NCBI GenBank assembly: GCA_017642935.1
Contig: JAEPOK010000001.1
Coordinates: forward strand, 1,595,192 to 1,659,191
Source: Hyphomicrobiales bacterium
Lineage (GTDB): Bacteria; Pseudomonadota; Alphaproteobacteria; Rhizobiales; MH13
Direction of reading: 5' to 3'
DNA: 64,000 bases
This document shows positions 18,465 through 26,412 of this stretch, one piece after another (position 1 is the first letter of the stretch; each line of letters opens with the position of its first letter). The notes beneath the pieces are model-generated. The model saw only the letters and a program-made list of their open reading frames with translations. It searched no databases and had not been told where the DNA came from. Both the position numbers and the translations under genes were made by a program.

Positions 18465-19342
18465 GATCCTAAGCTCCCGCCGTCGAGATTGCCGTCGCTG
18501 TTGGCCGGATTGGACAGGGCGAAATCATCGCCAGGCATATAGGGAAAGCCGCGAAAGTTGATGCCATTGGCAAAGCGTGCCTTGCAGGTGGCAAAGCTCT
18601 TGTCACAGCCAGCCTTCAAGGTGACCTCAGCACCCGCCTCCAATGGCGTTACCGGTGCCTGCCAAAGCGTGATGCGCGCGAGCGACCCATCGACACTGTG
18701 GGCGCGGATGCGCACCGGGTTGTCCGTGCCCTGTTGAAAGGCGCCGCCATCGAAATGGCCTTTTGCCTGCCCGCTCGGCGCCGCAATCAGAAAGACGTGC
18801 GGTTCGAGCACAGCATCTATAGTGGCTTCGGTCGTGTAGGCTGGTTGGCCGAGATTGACGCCGCAACGGGCGTCGCCCAGCTCGGCATCGCAGCGGGCGG
18901 AAAACACCCGTCCACGCACCCGGTCAAAGGCGGCGAACGGTCCGCGCACTTCGGCTTGAAACAGGCCGTCACGGCTGGTCACCTCGCCAAGCGTGCCCGA
19001 CGACAGGCGCTCAAAGGCGCTTGGGCTCTGCCAATCGACCAGGAAGGTTTCAACTTCCGCGCCGTCATAGCGACCGGCGAGCAAATCACCCTGGGTGATC
19101 CGATCATCGGTGAGCGCGGCGCGCAGATCCCACTCGCCAGCGGCGGGACCAAGGGCGGCGCTTTCCTGGCTTGCCTCAAACCCATCGGCGGGCAGAAAGG
19201 TACCGCCGTCCATGGCGAGCGGCGCATCATGATCGGTGAACCCAAGGACCTGCCCGTCGATCCGGGTGAGGCGCACACACCGACAAAGCGTTGTGCAACC
19301 CGACGCAAGGCTGGCCGCCAGTTCCGCATCAAGCTCACGCAT
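18461..19342 (-). CDS. GTA tail hub protein, DUF2163 type (g13-like)
   Basis: The 293-residue protein fits the DUF2163 / phage BR0599 family, seen in CRCVRLTRIDGQVLGFTDHD near the start and the cysteine-bearing C-terminal half (SARCDAELGDARCGVNL; GCDKSFATCKARFANGINF; GFPYMPGDD). In the R. capsulatus GTA the corresponding protein forms part of the baseplate hub and binds an iron-sulphur cluster. The cysteine pattern here fits that, but this is by recall. It overlaps its two neighbours by 8 and 4 bases. Confidence 0.92.
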   Translation of the reverse strand: MRELDAELAASLASGCTTLCRCVRLTRIDGQVLGFTDHDAPLAMDGGTFLPADGFEASQESAALGPAAGEWDLRAALTDDRITQGDLLAGRYDGAEVETFLVDWQSPSAFERLSSGTLGEVTSRDGLFQAEVRGPFAAFDRVRGRVFSARCDAELGDARCGVNLGQPAYTTEATIDAVLEPHVFLIAAPSGQAKGHFDGGAFQQGTDNPVRIRAHSVDGSLARITLWQAPVTPLEAGAEVTLKAGCDKSFATCKARFANGINFRGFPYMPGDDFALSNPANSDGNLDGGSLGS

Positions 19343-19982
19343 CGACTGGCTCCTTCAAGAACACTTCTTTCAGAGGGATCGTCGGCAACGATCCGGCTTT
19401 GAAGGCCGTCAGATCGATGTCGAGTGTGTCGGTGTCGAAGCGACAGGGCACGTCGAACAGGAACCCTGCGGTAACCGTGGCGCCGATCGCTGGGGTCGTG
19501 CCGGCGTCGAAGGTCAATTCGCCGGTTTCCAGTTCGACCGAGAAATTGATCGTCGGCACTCCGTCGATGGCTGCCGACACCGATCCTGCGACCGGCAGCC
19601 GAATAGATCGAACCACATCGTCGCTGACGTGCTTGATGATCTGGAACGTTCGCGTGATGCCGTCGCCGGTGCCAATGACCTGATCGGTTGGTTGCGGGGT
19701 TGTGCCAGGCGGCCCGGAGGCATGGTCGAGCGGATCACGAAAACGGAACGCGTAGAGCTGACCAAGGCGAGCGTCGAAAAAGCTCTGTACCGCGTAGAGA
19801 TCATCCAGCGAGCGTACGCCGCCACCGGCATCATAGGTGCGCTTGGCGTGTTTCCAGCGGGTGTTGCGCTCCTCATGGCCGGAGCCAAGGGTGACGATGT
19901 CAGTCTGTCGGTGAGTGGTGACGCGAGCACCACGGGCGACAGGCACGGGGAAGCTGACGTCGTGAAAGCCGGGGATGGTCAT
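19335..19982 (-). CDS. GTA distal tail protein, DUF2460 type (g12-like)
   Basis: The 215-residue protein begins with the family motif FHDVSFPVPVARGARVTTHRQ and continues with RWKHAKRTYDAGGGVRSLDDL and FFDARLGQLYAFRFRDPLDH, all typical of DUF2460 distal-tail proteins. It should sit at the tail end between tube and hub. It starts with an ATG 8 bases after the tape-measure gene stop and overlaps g13 by 8 bases. Confidence 0.93.
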   Translation of the reverse strand: MTIPGFHDVSFPVPVARGARVTTHRQTDIVTLGSGHEERNTRWKHAKRTYDAGGGVRSLDDLYAVQSFFDARLGQLYAFRFRDPLDHASGPPGTTPQPTDQVIGTGDGITRTFQIIKHVSDDVVRSIRLPVAGSVSAAIDGVPTINFSVELETGELTFDAGTTPAIGATVTAGFLFDVPCRFDTDTLDIDLTAFKAGSLPTIPLKEVFLKEPVDA

Positions 19983-19990
19983 GACGCCCC

Positions 19991-20380
19991 CTAAAGCCCG
20001 CGCTGGCCGCGCGAAACGGCGCGGGCAAGCGAGGCGGTCAGTTGGGTTTCCGAGCCCCGAAAACTCGCTGCATCAGGGGTTGCGACATTGACGTTGAAAA
20101 TGTTCGCCGCGCCGCCAGTCACACCACCGATAGCGGCGCCGACCAGGCTTTCGCCAAGCGATCCGACCAAATTGTAGGCGTCGCCCATCGCTGAGGATAA
20201 CGCGCTGTTGGAGTGAGTTAGGATGAGTCTTTGCAGCAGACCGTCCAGTTCCTTACCCTCGACCAGGGCTTGAGCGAGGCTCTTGGTGATATCTCCGGAC
20301 AAGGACGTCACGTCGGCCTGCAGATCGCTGAGTTCTTCGCGCAGACCCGTGGTGAAATCAGATGGTTCAGGGTTGGCCAT
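19991..20380 (-). CDS. GTA tail tape-measure protein, very short (g11-like)
   Basis: I place the start at the ATG at 20380 (MANPEPSDFTTGL), giving 129 residues. The frame is open further upstream, but that part has no tail-like sequence. The first half is a coiled-coil-like helix (LREELSDLQADVTSLSGDITKSLAQAL), and the middle is a hydrophobic Gly/Ala segment (LVGAAIGGVTGGAANIF), the two hallmarks of tape measures. Tape-measure length sets tail length, so a short tail is implied. The gene overlaps the small ORF before it by 14 bases. Confidence 0.85.
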   Translation of the reverse strand: MANPEPSDFTTGLREELSDLQADVTSLSGDITKSLAQALVEGKELDGLLQRLILTHSNSALSSAMGDAYNLVGSLGESLVGAAIGGVTGGAANIFNVNVATPDAASFRGSETQLTASLARAVSRGQRGL

Positions 20381-20594
20381 GGCCGTTGTCCTCAAGCTTT
20401 GTCGTGTCGGGAAAGGCGCGCATGAGCGCAGCAAGATCGTCGGATGACGGCGGCAATGTACTGGTCTGCGGATTGGCCAGATGGGCGGCGCGGCGCACAT
20501 CGGGCAAACTCAGCGTCCAGACGGTTTCAAGCGTTGCAAACCGCTGACGCATCAACCAATCGACCAGGCCTTCAAGCGTGACGATAGCGGTCAT
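20367..20594 (-). CDS. Small GTA tail-assembly protein (g10.1-like)
   Basis: The 75-residue protein lies where the R. capsulatus GTA has a short ORF between g10 and g11. The N-terminal half is helical (LEGLVDWLMRQRFATLETVWTLSLPDVRRA) and the end is polar. Phages often have a tail-assembly chaperone here, before the tape-measure gene, so that role is likely but inferred from position. It overlaps both neighbours (4 and 14 bases). Confidence 0.8.
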   Translation of the reverse strand: MTAIVTLEGLVDWLMRQRFATLETVWTLSLPDVRRAAHLANPQTSTLPPSSDDLAALMRAFPDTTKLEDNGHGQP

Positions 20595-20899
20595 GGCGCG
20601 AAGGTCGCGCGCATCAGATCGACATAGGCCTGGCGCAAGGTCAGCGGCGTGCCGATTTGCCGGAGCCGTGCCTCAGCCTTTGGCCGATCCACATCACCAC
20701 CGGCAACGAGCGCTTCGAGCAAGACCGTCTGCAACTGGTGCGCCGTAAGATCGCCGCCCACCAATGTCTCGGTGAGGGCACCGAGCGTTTCAACGTTAAA
20801 CGCTGTTTCAAGGCGGGCGAGCGCATCGAGGGACAGGCGCAAGGTCAGCGCGCCGTCGGGCGTTTCGAGGCTCGCCTCGCCGCGATAGCGATTGGCCAT
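20591..20899 (-). CDS. GTA protein of the gp10 family (g10-like)
   Basis: The 102-residue protein matches the GTA gp10 type by pattern: ANRYRGEA at the start, LRLSLDALARLE, a central helical pair, and LRQAYVDLMRATF near the end. Tail tube chaperones of other phages occupy this slot, so a role in tail assembly is likely. It is transcribed with its neighbours and overlaps the major tail gene by one base and the next ORF by 4 bases. Confidence 0.85.
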   Translation of the reverse strand: MANRYRGEASLETPDGALTLRLSLDALARLETAFNVETLGALTETLVGGDLTAHQLQTVLLEALVAGGDVDRPKAEARLRQIGTPLTLRQAYVDLMRATFAP

Positions 20900-21315
20900 C
20901 AGGCGGCGGCCTGGAAAGTGAGCGCGCCGGCCGATTCCAACACCATCTCAAACGTGATCGCTTCATCGTGCCGCCCGGCATAGTCGAGCGTTGTGACGAG
21001 GAACGGCCCTTCGATGGTGCCGAAATCGGGGATCGCCACTTGCCACGTGGCGACCGCGCCATCGAAGAACAGGCCGCGCACGCGGGTGTCGGAGGCGGCG
21101 TCGCGAAACAGGCCGGAACCGGAAATCTTGCCATGGCGCAGGCCGGCATCGCCGATCAGCTCACGCCAACGCCCTTCGCTTTCCCCATGCGTAACGTTCA
21201 CCAGTTCCTGCGCCAAGCCGATGGCGCGGGCGCGCAAGCCACCGACCGTCTCAAACTCGTCGGTTTGGCTGTTGTGGATTTTCAGAAGCAGATTGCGTCC
21301 GGACTGGGCAGTCAT
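20899..21315 (-). CDS. GTA major tail protein, TP901-1 type (g9-like)
   Basis: The 138-residue protein should form the rings of the tail tube. The opening GRNLLLKIHNSQTDEFETVGGLRARAIGL and the later WRELIGDAGLRHGKISGSGLF are typical of the phage TP901-1 major tail family. Length is normal for GTA tails. It starts at an ATG at 21315, 21 bases after the stop of the g8-like gene. Confidence 0.93.
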   Translation of the reverse strand: MTAQSGRNLLLKIHNSQTDEFETVGGLRARAIGLAQELVNVTHGESEGRWRELIGDAGLRHGKISGSGLFRDAASDTRVRGLFFDGAVATWQVAIPDFGTIEGPFLVTTLDYAGRHDEAITFEMVLESAGALTFQAAA

Positions 21316-21336
21316 GAAAGCCTCGCAAAAGTTGGA

Positions 21337-21741
21337 TCAAGGGGCGTCGCCAAGATCGATGAGCAGCGCGACCGAGAGGGTCGCGCGTTCCAGATTGCCA
21401 CTCGGCTCATGGGCAAAACGGGTGGTCGTCAGGCGCTGAACGACGCTCGTTGCCGCCGTGATCGTCAGCGGCGTTTCGAGCAGCGCGGCAATGGCGTCAG
21501 CGGCATCGACAAGAAGGGAAAAACTGCCGGAGCGACTGGTCAACGCCAGCGAAACGGAAAGTTTCGCACCGTTGGATGTGCCAGTGGACCATGGCTCTTC
21601 GCTCACCGGGCCGACGCGGATATGCGGCAGGGCGCTTGGCCGCGCGGGGCGGTCGGTGATGGTGAAGGCGCCAAGCGCTGTATCGGATTGGAGCGCTGCC
21701 ACCAGCGCTTTGACTGCATCGCGGGTGGCGAGGTTGGTCAT
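21337..21741 (-). CDS. GTA tail terminator, DUF3168 type (g8-like)
   Basis: The 134-residue protein resembles DUF3168: an N-terminal helix (LATRDAVKALVAALQSD) followed by a LPHIRVGPVSEEPW segment and alternating beta strands. The family caps the tail tube and joins it to the head connector. The gene overlaps the preceding head-tail adaptor by 4 bases. Confidence 0.9.
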   Translation of the reverse strand: MTNLATRDAVKALVAALQSDTALGAFTITDRPARPSALPHIRVGPVSEEPWSTGTSNGAKLSVSLALTSRSGSFSLLVDAADAIAALLETPLTITAATSVVQRLTTTRFAHEPSGNLERATLSVALLIDLGDAP

Positions 21742-22082
21742 GATGTCACCTCACGCACGGCGCACAGATCAAACGGATCGGCCGACGTGCCGCGCTGGAC
21801 GGCGATGACCTCCACCGCCCGCATGCCGCCAAGGGCGTTCCATTGCAGCCGCCAACCGACCGGTGGTGCCAGTGCGATACGGGTGCGCACCGTGCCGGTG
21901 GCCAGCGCGTCGTTCACAGGGTCAGCGCTTTGACGGGCTGGCGCATCTTCCTCGAAGGCGGCCCAAACCGAGCGGCGCTGTGTATAGGCGATGGTGCCAC
22001 CGCCGATCTCATCATCGGAGGCCACCGGCTCCAGCACCTGCATGCGCAGATTGAGCGCGCCTGGATCAAAGGTTCGGCTCAT
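21738..22082 (-). CDS. GTA head-closure / head-tail adaptor protein (g7-like)
   Basis: The 114-residue beta-rich protein has the adaptor pattern LNLRMQVLEPVASDDEIGGGTIAYTQRRSVWAAFEED cut here across strands, then RIALAPPVGWRLQW. This is the SPP1 gp16 / HK97 gp7 stopper class. It overlaps both neighbours by 4 bases, so head and tail joining genes are translated together. Confidence 0.88.
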   Translation of the reverse strand: MSRTFDPGALNLRMQVLEPVASDDEIGGGTIAYTQRRSVWAAFEEDAPARQSADPVNDALATGTVRTRIALAPPVGWRLQWNALGGMRAVEVIAVQRGTSADPFDLCAVREVTS

Positions 22083-22648
22083 AACTGCACCTCGCGGAAC
22101 GGCTCGATGAGCTCGAACAGCCCATCAGGCTCACCGGCGGAGGTAAAATCAAAGCCCGTCGCGCGGTGGGCATACCAGTGGGTAGCAAGCATCAGGATCG
22201 CGTGGCGCAGCACAGCGGGCACATCGAGCCCCGTGTCGCCATAACCGGCGGTCACGTCGATCTCGATGCCGTTCATCGCGCGCATGCGGGTGACGGCAGG
22301 ACGGCGCAGCATCAGGCGCGGCCACCGCCCGCCAAGGTCAGCTAGCCAGTCTTCCGGCTCCAGGGTCAACGCCGAACCGGCGGCGTCATAGACCACAACG
22401 CTATCGACGGAGCGAATGGGGCGTACCAGAAGCGCGATGCGGCCGTCGCTGGGCACCTCATCAGCCAGCATGCGCCATGTTTGGGTGATGAACAGCTTGC
22501 CCGACAGCGTTTCGGTGTGGGCCCGCGCGGCGAGCAGCATGGCCGCCAGCAGCGTGTCTTCATCCTCGGTGTCAATGCGCGCATGCGCCTTGAAATCATC
22601 GAGGCTGACCGGTTCGATGGCCGGACTTGTTAATTGCACCAGCGTCAT
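22079..22648 (-). CDS. GTA head-tail connector, gp6 type (g6-like)
   Basis: The 189-residue protein is helical, with the connector motif SLDDFKAHARIDTEDEDTLL near the start (residues 17-36) and AVLRHAILMLATHWY in the C-terminal half, as in HK97 gp6 adaptors. It forms a ring under the portal. A strong hairpin separates it from the capsid gene upstream; see the terminator entry. Confidence 0.9.
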   Translation of the reverse strand: MTLVQLTSPAIEPVSLDDFKAHARIDTEDEDTLLAAMLLAARAHTETLSGKLFITQTWRMLADEVPSDGRIALLVRPIRSVDSVVVYDAAGSALTLEPEDWLADLGGRWPRLMLRRPAVTRMRAMNGIEIDVTAGYGDTGLDVPAVLRHAILMLATHWYAHRATGFDFTSAGEPDGLFELIEPFREVQL

Positions 22649-22678
22649 GCGCGAGGCTCCAAAAAGAGAAAATCCAAC

Positions 22679-22716
22679 GCAAACGGCCCGCCACTTGGAA
22701 GAGGCAGGCCGTTTGC
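22679..22716 (-). terminator. Terminator-like hairpin after the GTA capsid gene
   Basis: GCAAACGGCC (22679-22688) pairs perfectly with GGCCGTTTGC (22707-22716), and three more inner pairs (22690-22692 with 22703-22705) extend the stem. Downstream on the minus strand comes a T-rich tract (GATTTTCTCTTTTT) beginning about 5 bases later. It lies between the capsid stop (22757) and the next start (22648), inside the operon, so it could end or slow part of the transcription after the capsid gene, or protect the capsid mRNA. Confidence 0.7.
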
Positions 22717-22756
22717 AGCTCAGCGAGGCAAAAAGGGCGGGAGGGTTCCCTTCAGG

Positions 22757-24004
22757 TTACGCCGCTGAGAAGGTGAGCAGCTTGATGGCGTCAAAGTCCT
22801 GGATGCCGCCGCCGACACGCTTGGTGACGTAGAAGAGCACGTAGGGTTTGGCGGTGTAGGGATCGCGCAGCAGACGCACTCCAATCCGGTCGACGATTAG
22901 ATAGCCCCGGCGGAAATCACCAAACGCGATGGCTTTGGCATCCGAACCGATGGAATCCATGTCTTCCATTTCCACCACCGGGAAGCCGAGCAGAGAGGCT
23001 TTGACACCGGCTGCCGAGGGCGGCGTCCAGATGTAATTGCCATCGGCATCGCGCATCTTGCGCAGCGACGATTGGGTGGAACGGTTCATGACGAAACTGC
23101 CGTTCTGGCGGTAGGTGGACTTCAGCGCATAGACCAGATCGATCAGCACCTCGGAGGGGTCGGAGACTGGGAAATCGCCATCAACGCCTGTGGAAACGGT
23201 TCCGAGATTTCCCCAGGCCCAACTGGCTTCGTCAACGGTCGGCGCCGAGAGAAACCCAAGCGGCTGCGTGGTGCCATTGCCTTTGACGAAGGCGAAGCTT
23301 TCCTGCTCGGCAAAGGCCGCATCCACCTCGCCAGCCAGCCACACATCCATGTCGATGGCCGCATCATCGAGCAGCGTCGCGGTGGCCGCCGGCATGGCGT
23401 AGAGTTCCATGGTCGGGAAAGCGATTTCCGACAGCACCACCGAACCGGTTTCGGGCCGCGGTGCGTTTTCGGCCACCCAGCCGGCATCGAAGCCATCTGT
23501 GGTTACTGGCTTGCGGAAGATGGTCGAGGACACCTGGCGCACGGTGGCGATGGAGCGCATTGGCGAGAGGGCCGTCAGGTGATCGCCAATCGTGCTTTCA
23601 GCTTCCTGCGGCACCAGATAGCCGCCATCGGCATCGGTGCCCGATTCCATGGCTTTGACCTGTAGGCCAGCAATCGTGCCGACACGAACATAGGTCTCGA
23701 AGGCGCGGGCATGATCGGAACGTTCCAGGCGCGCCGAAGCCGTTTCCAAGCGTGGCCGCTGTGGAGCCGCGGATAAGCGGTTGAGCTTGTCGGTGTTGGC
23801 ATCGAGCGCGGCATCGATGCGCGCCAGCTTGTCGGCCAGCAGCGGATCGGCATTTCCACGCTTTTCCAGGGCGTCAAGACGCTCATCATTGGCATCGCGG
23901 TAGGCGGTGAGCGCTTCCATTAAGGAGGCAACGATTTGCGGCTCGGTGGATGGATCGGCGGAGGTTTGCGCTTTGATCTCGCGATCCTGGTTGGCGTCAG
24001 TCAT
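22757..24004 (-). CDS. GTA major capsid protein, HK97 fold (g5-like)
   Basis: I place the start at the ATG at 24004, preceded by AAAGGACC (415 residues); the frame is open further upstream without capsid-like sequence. Residues 1 to about 105 form the charged, coiled-coil scaffolding region removed by the prohead protease. The mature part has HK97 capsid patterns (GGYLVPQEAESTIGDHL, GWVAENAPRPE, FVKGNGTTQPLGFL, FVMNRSTQSSLRKM). It is the most highly needed structural protein. A terminator-like hairpin follows it. Confidence 0.95.
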   Translation of the reverse strand: MTDANQDREIKAQTSADPSTEPQIVASLMEALTAYRDANDERLDALEKRGNADPLLADKLARIDAALDANTDKLNRLSAAPQRPRLETASARLERSDHARAFETYVRVGTIAGLQVKAMESGTDADGGYLVPQEAESTIGDHLTALSPMRSIATVRQVSSTIFRKPVTTDGFDAGWVAENAPRPETGSVVLSEIAFPTMELYAMPAATATLLDDAAIDMDVWLAGEVDAAFAEQESFAFVKGNGTTQPLGFLSAPTVDEASWAWGNLGTVSTGVDGDFPVSDPSEVLIDLVYALKSTYRQNGSFVMNRSTQSSLRKMRDADGNYIWTPPSAAGVKASLLGFPVVEMEDMDSIGSDAKAIAFGDFRRGYLIVDRIGVRLLRDPYTAKPYVLFYVTKRVGGGIQDFDAIKLLTFSAA

Positions 24005-24017
24005 GGGTTTTGGTCCT

Positions 24018-24557
24018 TTAGGCTTGCAGAGTGGGAGAGTGTGCGGGCGGGTTCGGCAGGGCATGGGTCGTTAGGGCATGGGCGGGCGAAGGTGCTGGCT
24101 CACCCGGTTCGATCCGATCGACACGCGCGCCGGGCTGCATGGGAAAGGCCACCAGCGAGACCTCCCAGAGATCAACTTCGATCAAACGCCGTCCGGCGCC
24201 GGTCTTGGCGGCGGGTTTCGGCCGGTTGGCGCGCAGGGTGTGAAAGCCGATGGAGAGCCCGTCGAGCGCGCCATCCTTGATCAGCGCCGCCAGGCTGCGG
24301 GCGCGGGCGACGGCGGTGGTCAGACGGCCCTCAACGCGCAGGCCGCGGCTATCCTCATGGATCGCGGTCCAGACCCCGATCGGTTCGGCCGGATCATGAT
24401 TCCAAAGCATGCGAATGCCGGCCACGCCACGCGCCCGCAAAGAACGATGAAACGCGCCCATCAAGACGGTGTCGCCGGATAGATCGGTCACGTTGAACAG
24501 GCTGGCGTAGCCTGCAAAGCGAAAGCCATCGACGGATGAAGGCAGGTCAGATGGCAT
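24018..24557 (-). CDS. GTA prohead protease, HK97 type (g4-like)
   Basis: The 179-residue enzyme cuts capsid scaffolding. RFAGYASLFNVTDLSGDTV, the His-bearing MLWNHDPAEPIG and the Ser-bearing ALDGLSIGFHT are the HK97 protease signatures. The start is the ATG at 24557. A TTG three bases earlier is in frame but unlikely. It overlaps the upstream small gene by one base and precedes the capsid gene by 13 bases. Confidence 0.92.
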   Translation of the reverse strand: MPSDLPSSVDGFRFAGYASLFNVTDLSGDTVLMGAFHRSLRARGVAGIRMLWNHDPAEPIGVWTAIHEDSRGLRVEGRLTTAVARARSLAALIKDGALDGLSIGFHTLRANRPKPAAKTGAGRRLIEVDLWEVSLVAFPMQPGARVDRIEPGEPAPSPAHALTTHALPNPPAHSPTLQA

Positions 24558-24772
24558 CAACGGGATTCCCCCCGTGGCTTGCGCGTTTGGCCGCCACCGG
24601 TGCGCTCGGCGCGGGCGGCGAGTTTGCGCGCAAGATTGTGGGCGAAAGCATCGAACAGCGCGTCGATGGCGGCCGCCTCATGAGACGCCATATGGGCGCC
24701 GCTGCGCGGCAGGATCGTGCGGGTGGGCGCCTTGCGGCGCTTGCGTTTGGCGGCTGGTGAACGCTTGACCAT
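24557..24772 (-). CDS. Small basic GTA-cluster protein of unknown function
   Basis: The 71-residue product is very basic (KRSPAAKRKRRKAP at the start, RTGGGQTRKPRGESR at the end) with one helix in the middle (AAIDALFDAFAHNLARKLAARAE). It could bind DNA or the acidic inner face of the prohead, which is inference. It lies between the g3.5-like ORF and the protease gene. Its stop overlaps the protease ATG. I do not know a match in the R. capsulatus cluster. Confidence 0.75.
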   Translation of the reverse strand: MVKRSPAAKRKRRKAPTRTILPRSGAHMASHEAAAIDALFDAFAHNLARKLAARAERTGGGQTRKPRGESR

Positions 24773-24775
24773 GCT

Positions 24776-24994
24776 TCAAGTCCTTTTCGGCGGGTTGGCA
24801 GGCGGGGTCTCGGTGACGAGGAAGGCGTTGAGGCGAGCGATGGCCATCACGAAGGATTCGAAACTGCGGGTGGTGCGCGACAGCTGACGAAGCTGCGCCA
24901 AAGCGAGGCCAGAGGTGCTTGCCGCCCAAAGAAAAAGGGCGACATGGCCAATGTCGCCCCGCTCAAAAAACAGCGTCGCCAATTGCTCAATCAT
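24776..24994 (-). CDS. Small GTA-cluster protein (g3.5-like, DUF6107 candidate)
   Basis: The start chosen is the ATG at 24994, overlapping the portal gene by 8 bases, which gives 72 residues. The open frame before it is portal-gene shadow. The protein has two helices with a hydrophobic face (HVALFLWAASTSGLALAQL and FVMAIARLNAFLV). The R. capsulatus GTA has an ORF g3.5 in this position, and I recall a DUF6107 family with similar sequence. Confidence 0.75.
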   Translation of the reverse strand: MIEQLATLFFERGDIGHVALFLWAASTSGLALAQLRQLSRTTRSFESFVMAIARLNAFLVTETPPANPPKRT

Positions 24995-26258
24995 CGGCAG
25001 GTCCAGCCTCAGACGGCGAAGGTTCGGCCTGATCGTTGGCGCCATAACCGACGGCCATGCGCTTTTCTTCGTCACTCAGGAATGTCGCCGAAGAGACGCG
25101 GCGCCAAAGCGCCTCGCGCTCGGTGGACAGTGCCTCGACGGCATCGAGATCGACTGCCAGGTCAAAGCTTTCCTTGGGCGAGAGCGGCGCCAGCCAATGG
25201 GTGATGCCATCCAGAATCCGCCCAACCATCGGCAAAACGGTTTGGCGCCAAAGGGCGCGCTGGGCCTCGGCGTAATTGGCATAGGTGTTGTCGCCGGGCA
25301 GGCCGAGCATCAAGGGCGGCACACCGAAAGCGAGCGCAATCTCGCGCATCGCCCCGTGCCGCGCTTCTTGGAAATCCATGTCCTTGGGGCTCAGCGACAT
25401 CGGTCGCCAATCAAGGCCGCCCTCAAGCAGCAGCGGACGCCCGGCATTGGCCTCACCCTGATAGGTGTTTTCCAGCTCAACCTTGAGCCGCTCGAAAGCC
25501 TCACCGTCCAAATGGCCATTGCCACCGGAATAGACCAAAGCGCCGGACGGACGGGCCGCATTGTCGAGCAGCGCTTTGTTCCAGTTGCTCGCGCCCTGGT
25601 GCAGATCCAGCGCGGTGCGCGCCGGCTCCAAACAGCCAAGACCGTAGTGATCGTCGAGTGGATGGAAGTGGCGCATATGCGCCAGCGGCATCAGCCCGGT
25701 ATCGGCATCAGGGTGCAAGGTCACGGTCTGCTGACCCACCGAGTAGAGGTAGCCCACCGGCCAGCCATCGCTGCCGGCTTTCACCCGCACGCGGTCGGGG
25801 CGAAGGGGAAAGAGGGAGGTCGGCCGTCCATCGGCAAAACTGCCGAGAAGATAGGCGTTGCCTTCCAACAGAAGGTGCGCGCAGAGCGTTTCCATCAACG
25901 CCGTGCGGGAGAGATGCGGACCAGGCGAGTTCAGCAGATCAAGCAGCCAGTGGTCGCTGTATTCTTGGTTGCCGGAGCGCAGGACCAATCGAACGGAGGA
26001 GGCCGCTTCGCTGATCAGCCTTACCGCGCGAAACGCCACCGGATTGCGGCAATAGGCATGGCGGGCAAGGCTGGCATAGCCGGTGTCGGTCCAGACCGGG
26101 CTGCCGGGCGTGTGCAGCTGAAACAGCGGCAAATGCGGGCGACCGATTGGGGCGCCGGATTTCGTATCGAGACGAGCAGCATCGCCTGCCCTCTCCGACA
26201 TTTTTTGACGAGCGGATTCGCTCGCGCTCTCCGCTTGGCGCGGGCGCGTGAAGAACAT
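24987..26258 (-). CDS. GTA portal protein, HK97 family (g3-like)
   Basis: The 423-residue protein forms the dodecameric DNA gate of the head. HK97 portal patterns are clear: YCRNPVAFRAVRLISEAASS, LLLEGNAYLLG, LEPARTALDLHQGASNWNKALLDN, FGVPPLMLGLPGDNTYANY and the trailing WLAPL helix. It is third in the cluster, after the large terminase, with about 155 bases between the two genes. The gap holds no clear ORF. Confidence 0.95.
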   Translation of the reverse strand: MFFTRPRQAESASESARQKMSERAGDAARLDTKSGAPIGRPHLPLFQLHTPGSPVWTDTGYASLARHAYCRNPVAFRAVRLISEAASSVRLVLRSGNQEYSDHWLLDLLNSPGPHLSRTALMETLCAHLLLEGNAYLLGSFADGRPTSLFPLRPDRVRVKAGSDGWPVGYLYSVGQQTVTLHPDADTGLMPLAHMRHFHPLDDHYGLGCLEPARTALDLHQGASNWNKALLDNAARPSGALVYSGGNGHLDGEAFERLKVELENTYQGEANAGRPLLLEGGLDWRPMSLSPKDMDFQEARHGAMREIALAFGVPPLMLGLPGDNTYANYAEAQRALWRQTVLPMVGRILDGITHWLAPLSPKESFDLAVDLDAVEALSTEREALWRRVSSATFLSDEEKRMAVGYGANDQAEPSPSEAGPADD

Positions 26259-26412
26259 GAAAGTCTCCTTTTGAAAGCGTCACCAGCTAAGCGATCGAGC
26301 CAAAGGCACGGAGCGCCGCTGGCAAACATGCGGTCGGGCCGAAGGCACGGAGCAAAGCTGGCAATTGAGCAGGCGGTCCGGCAAAGACCGGAGCGAGGCC
26401 GGTCAAGTCAAC

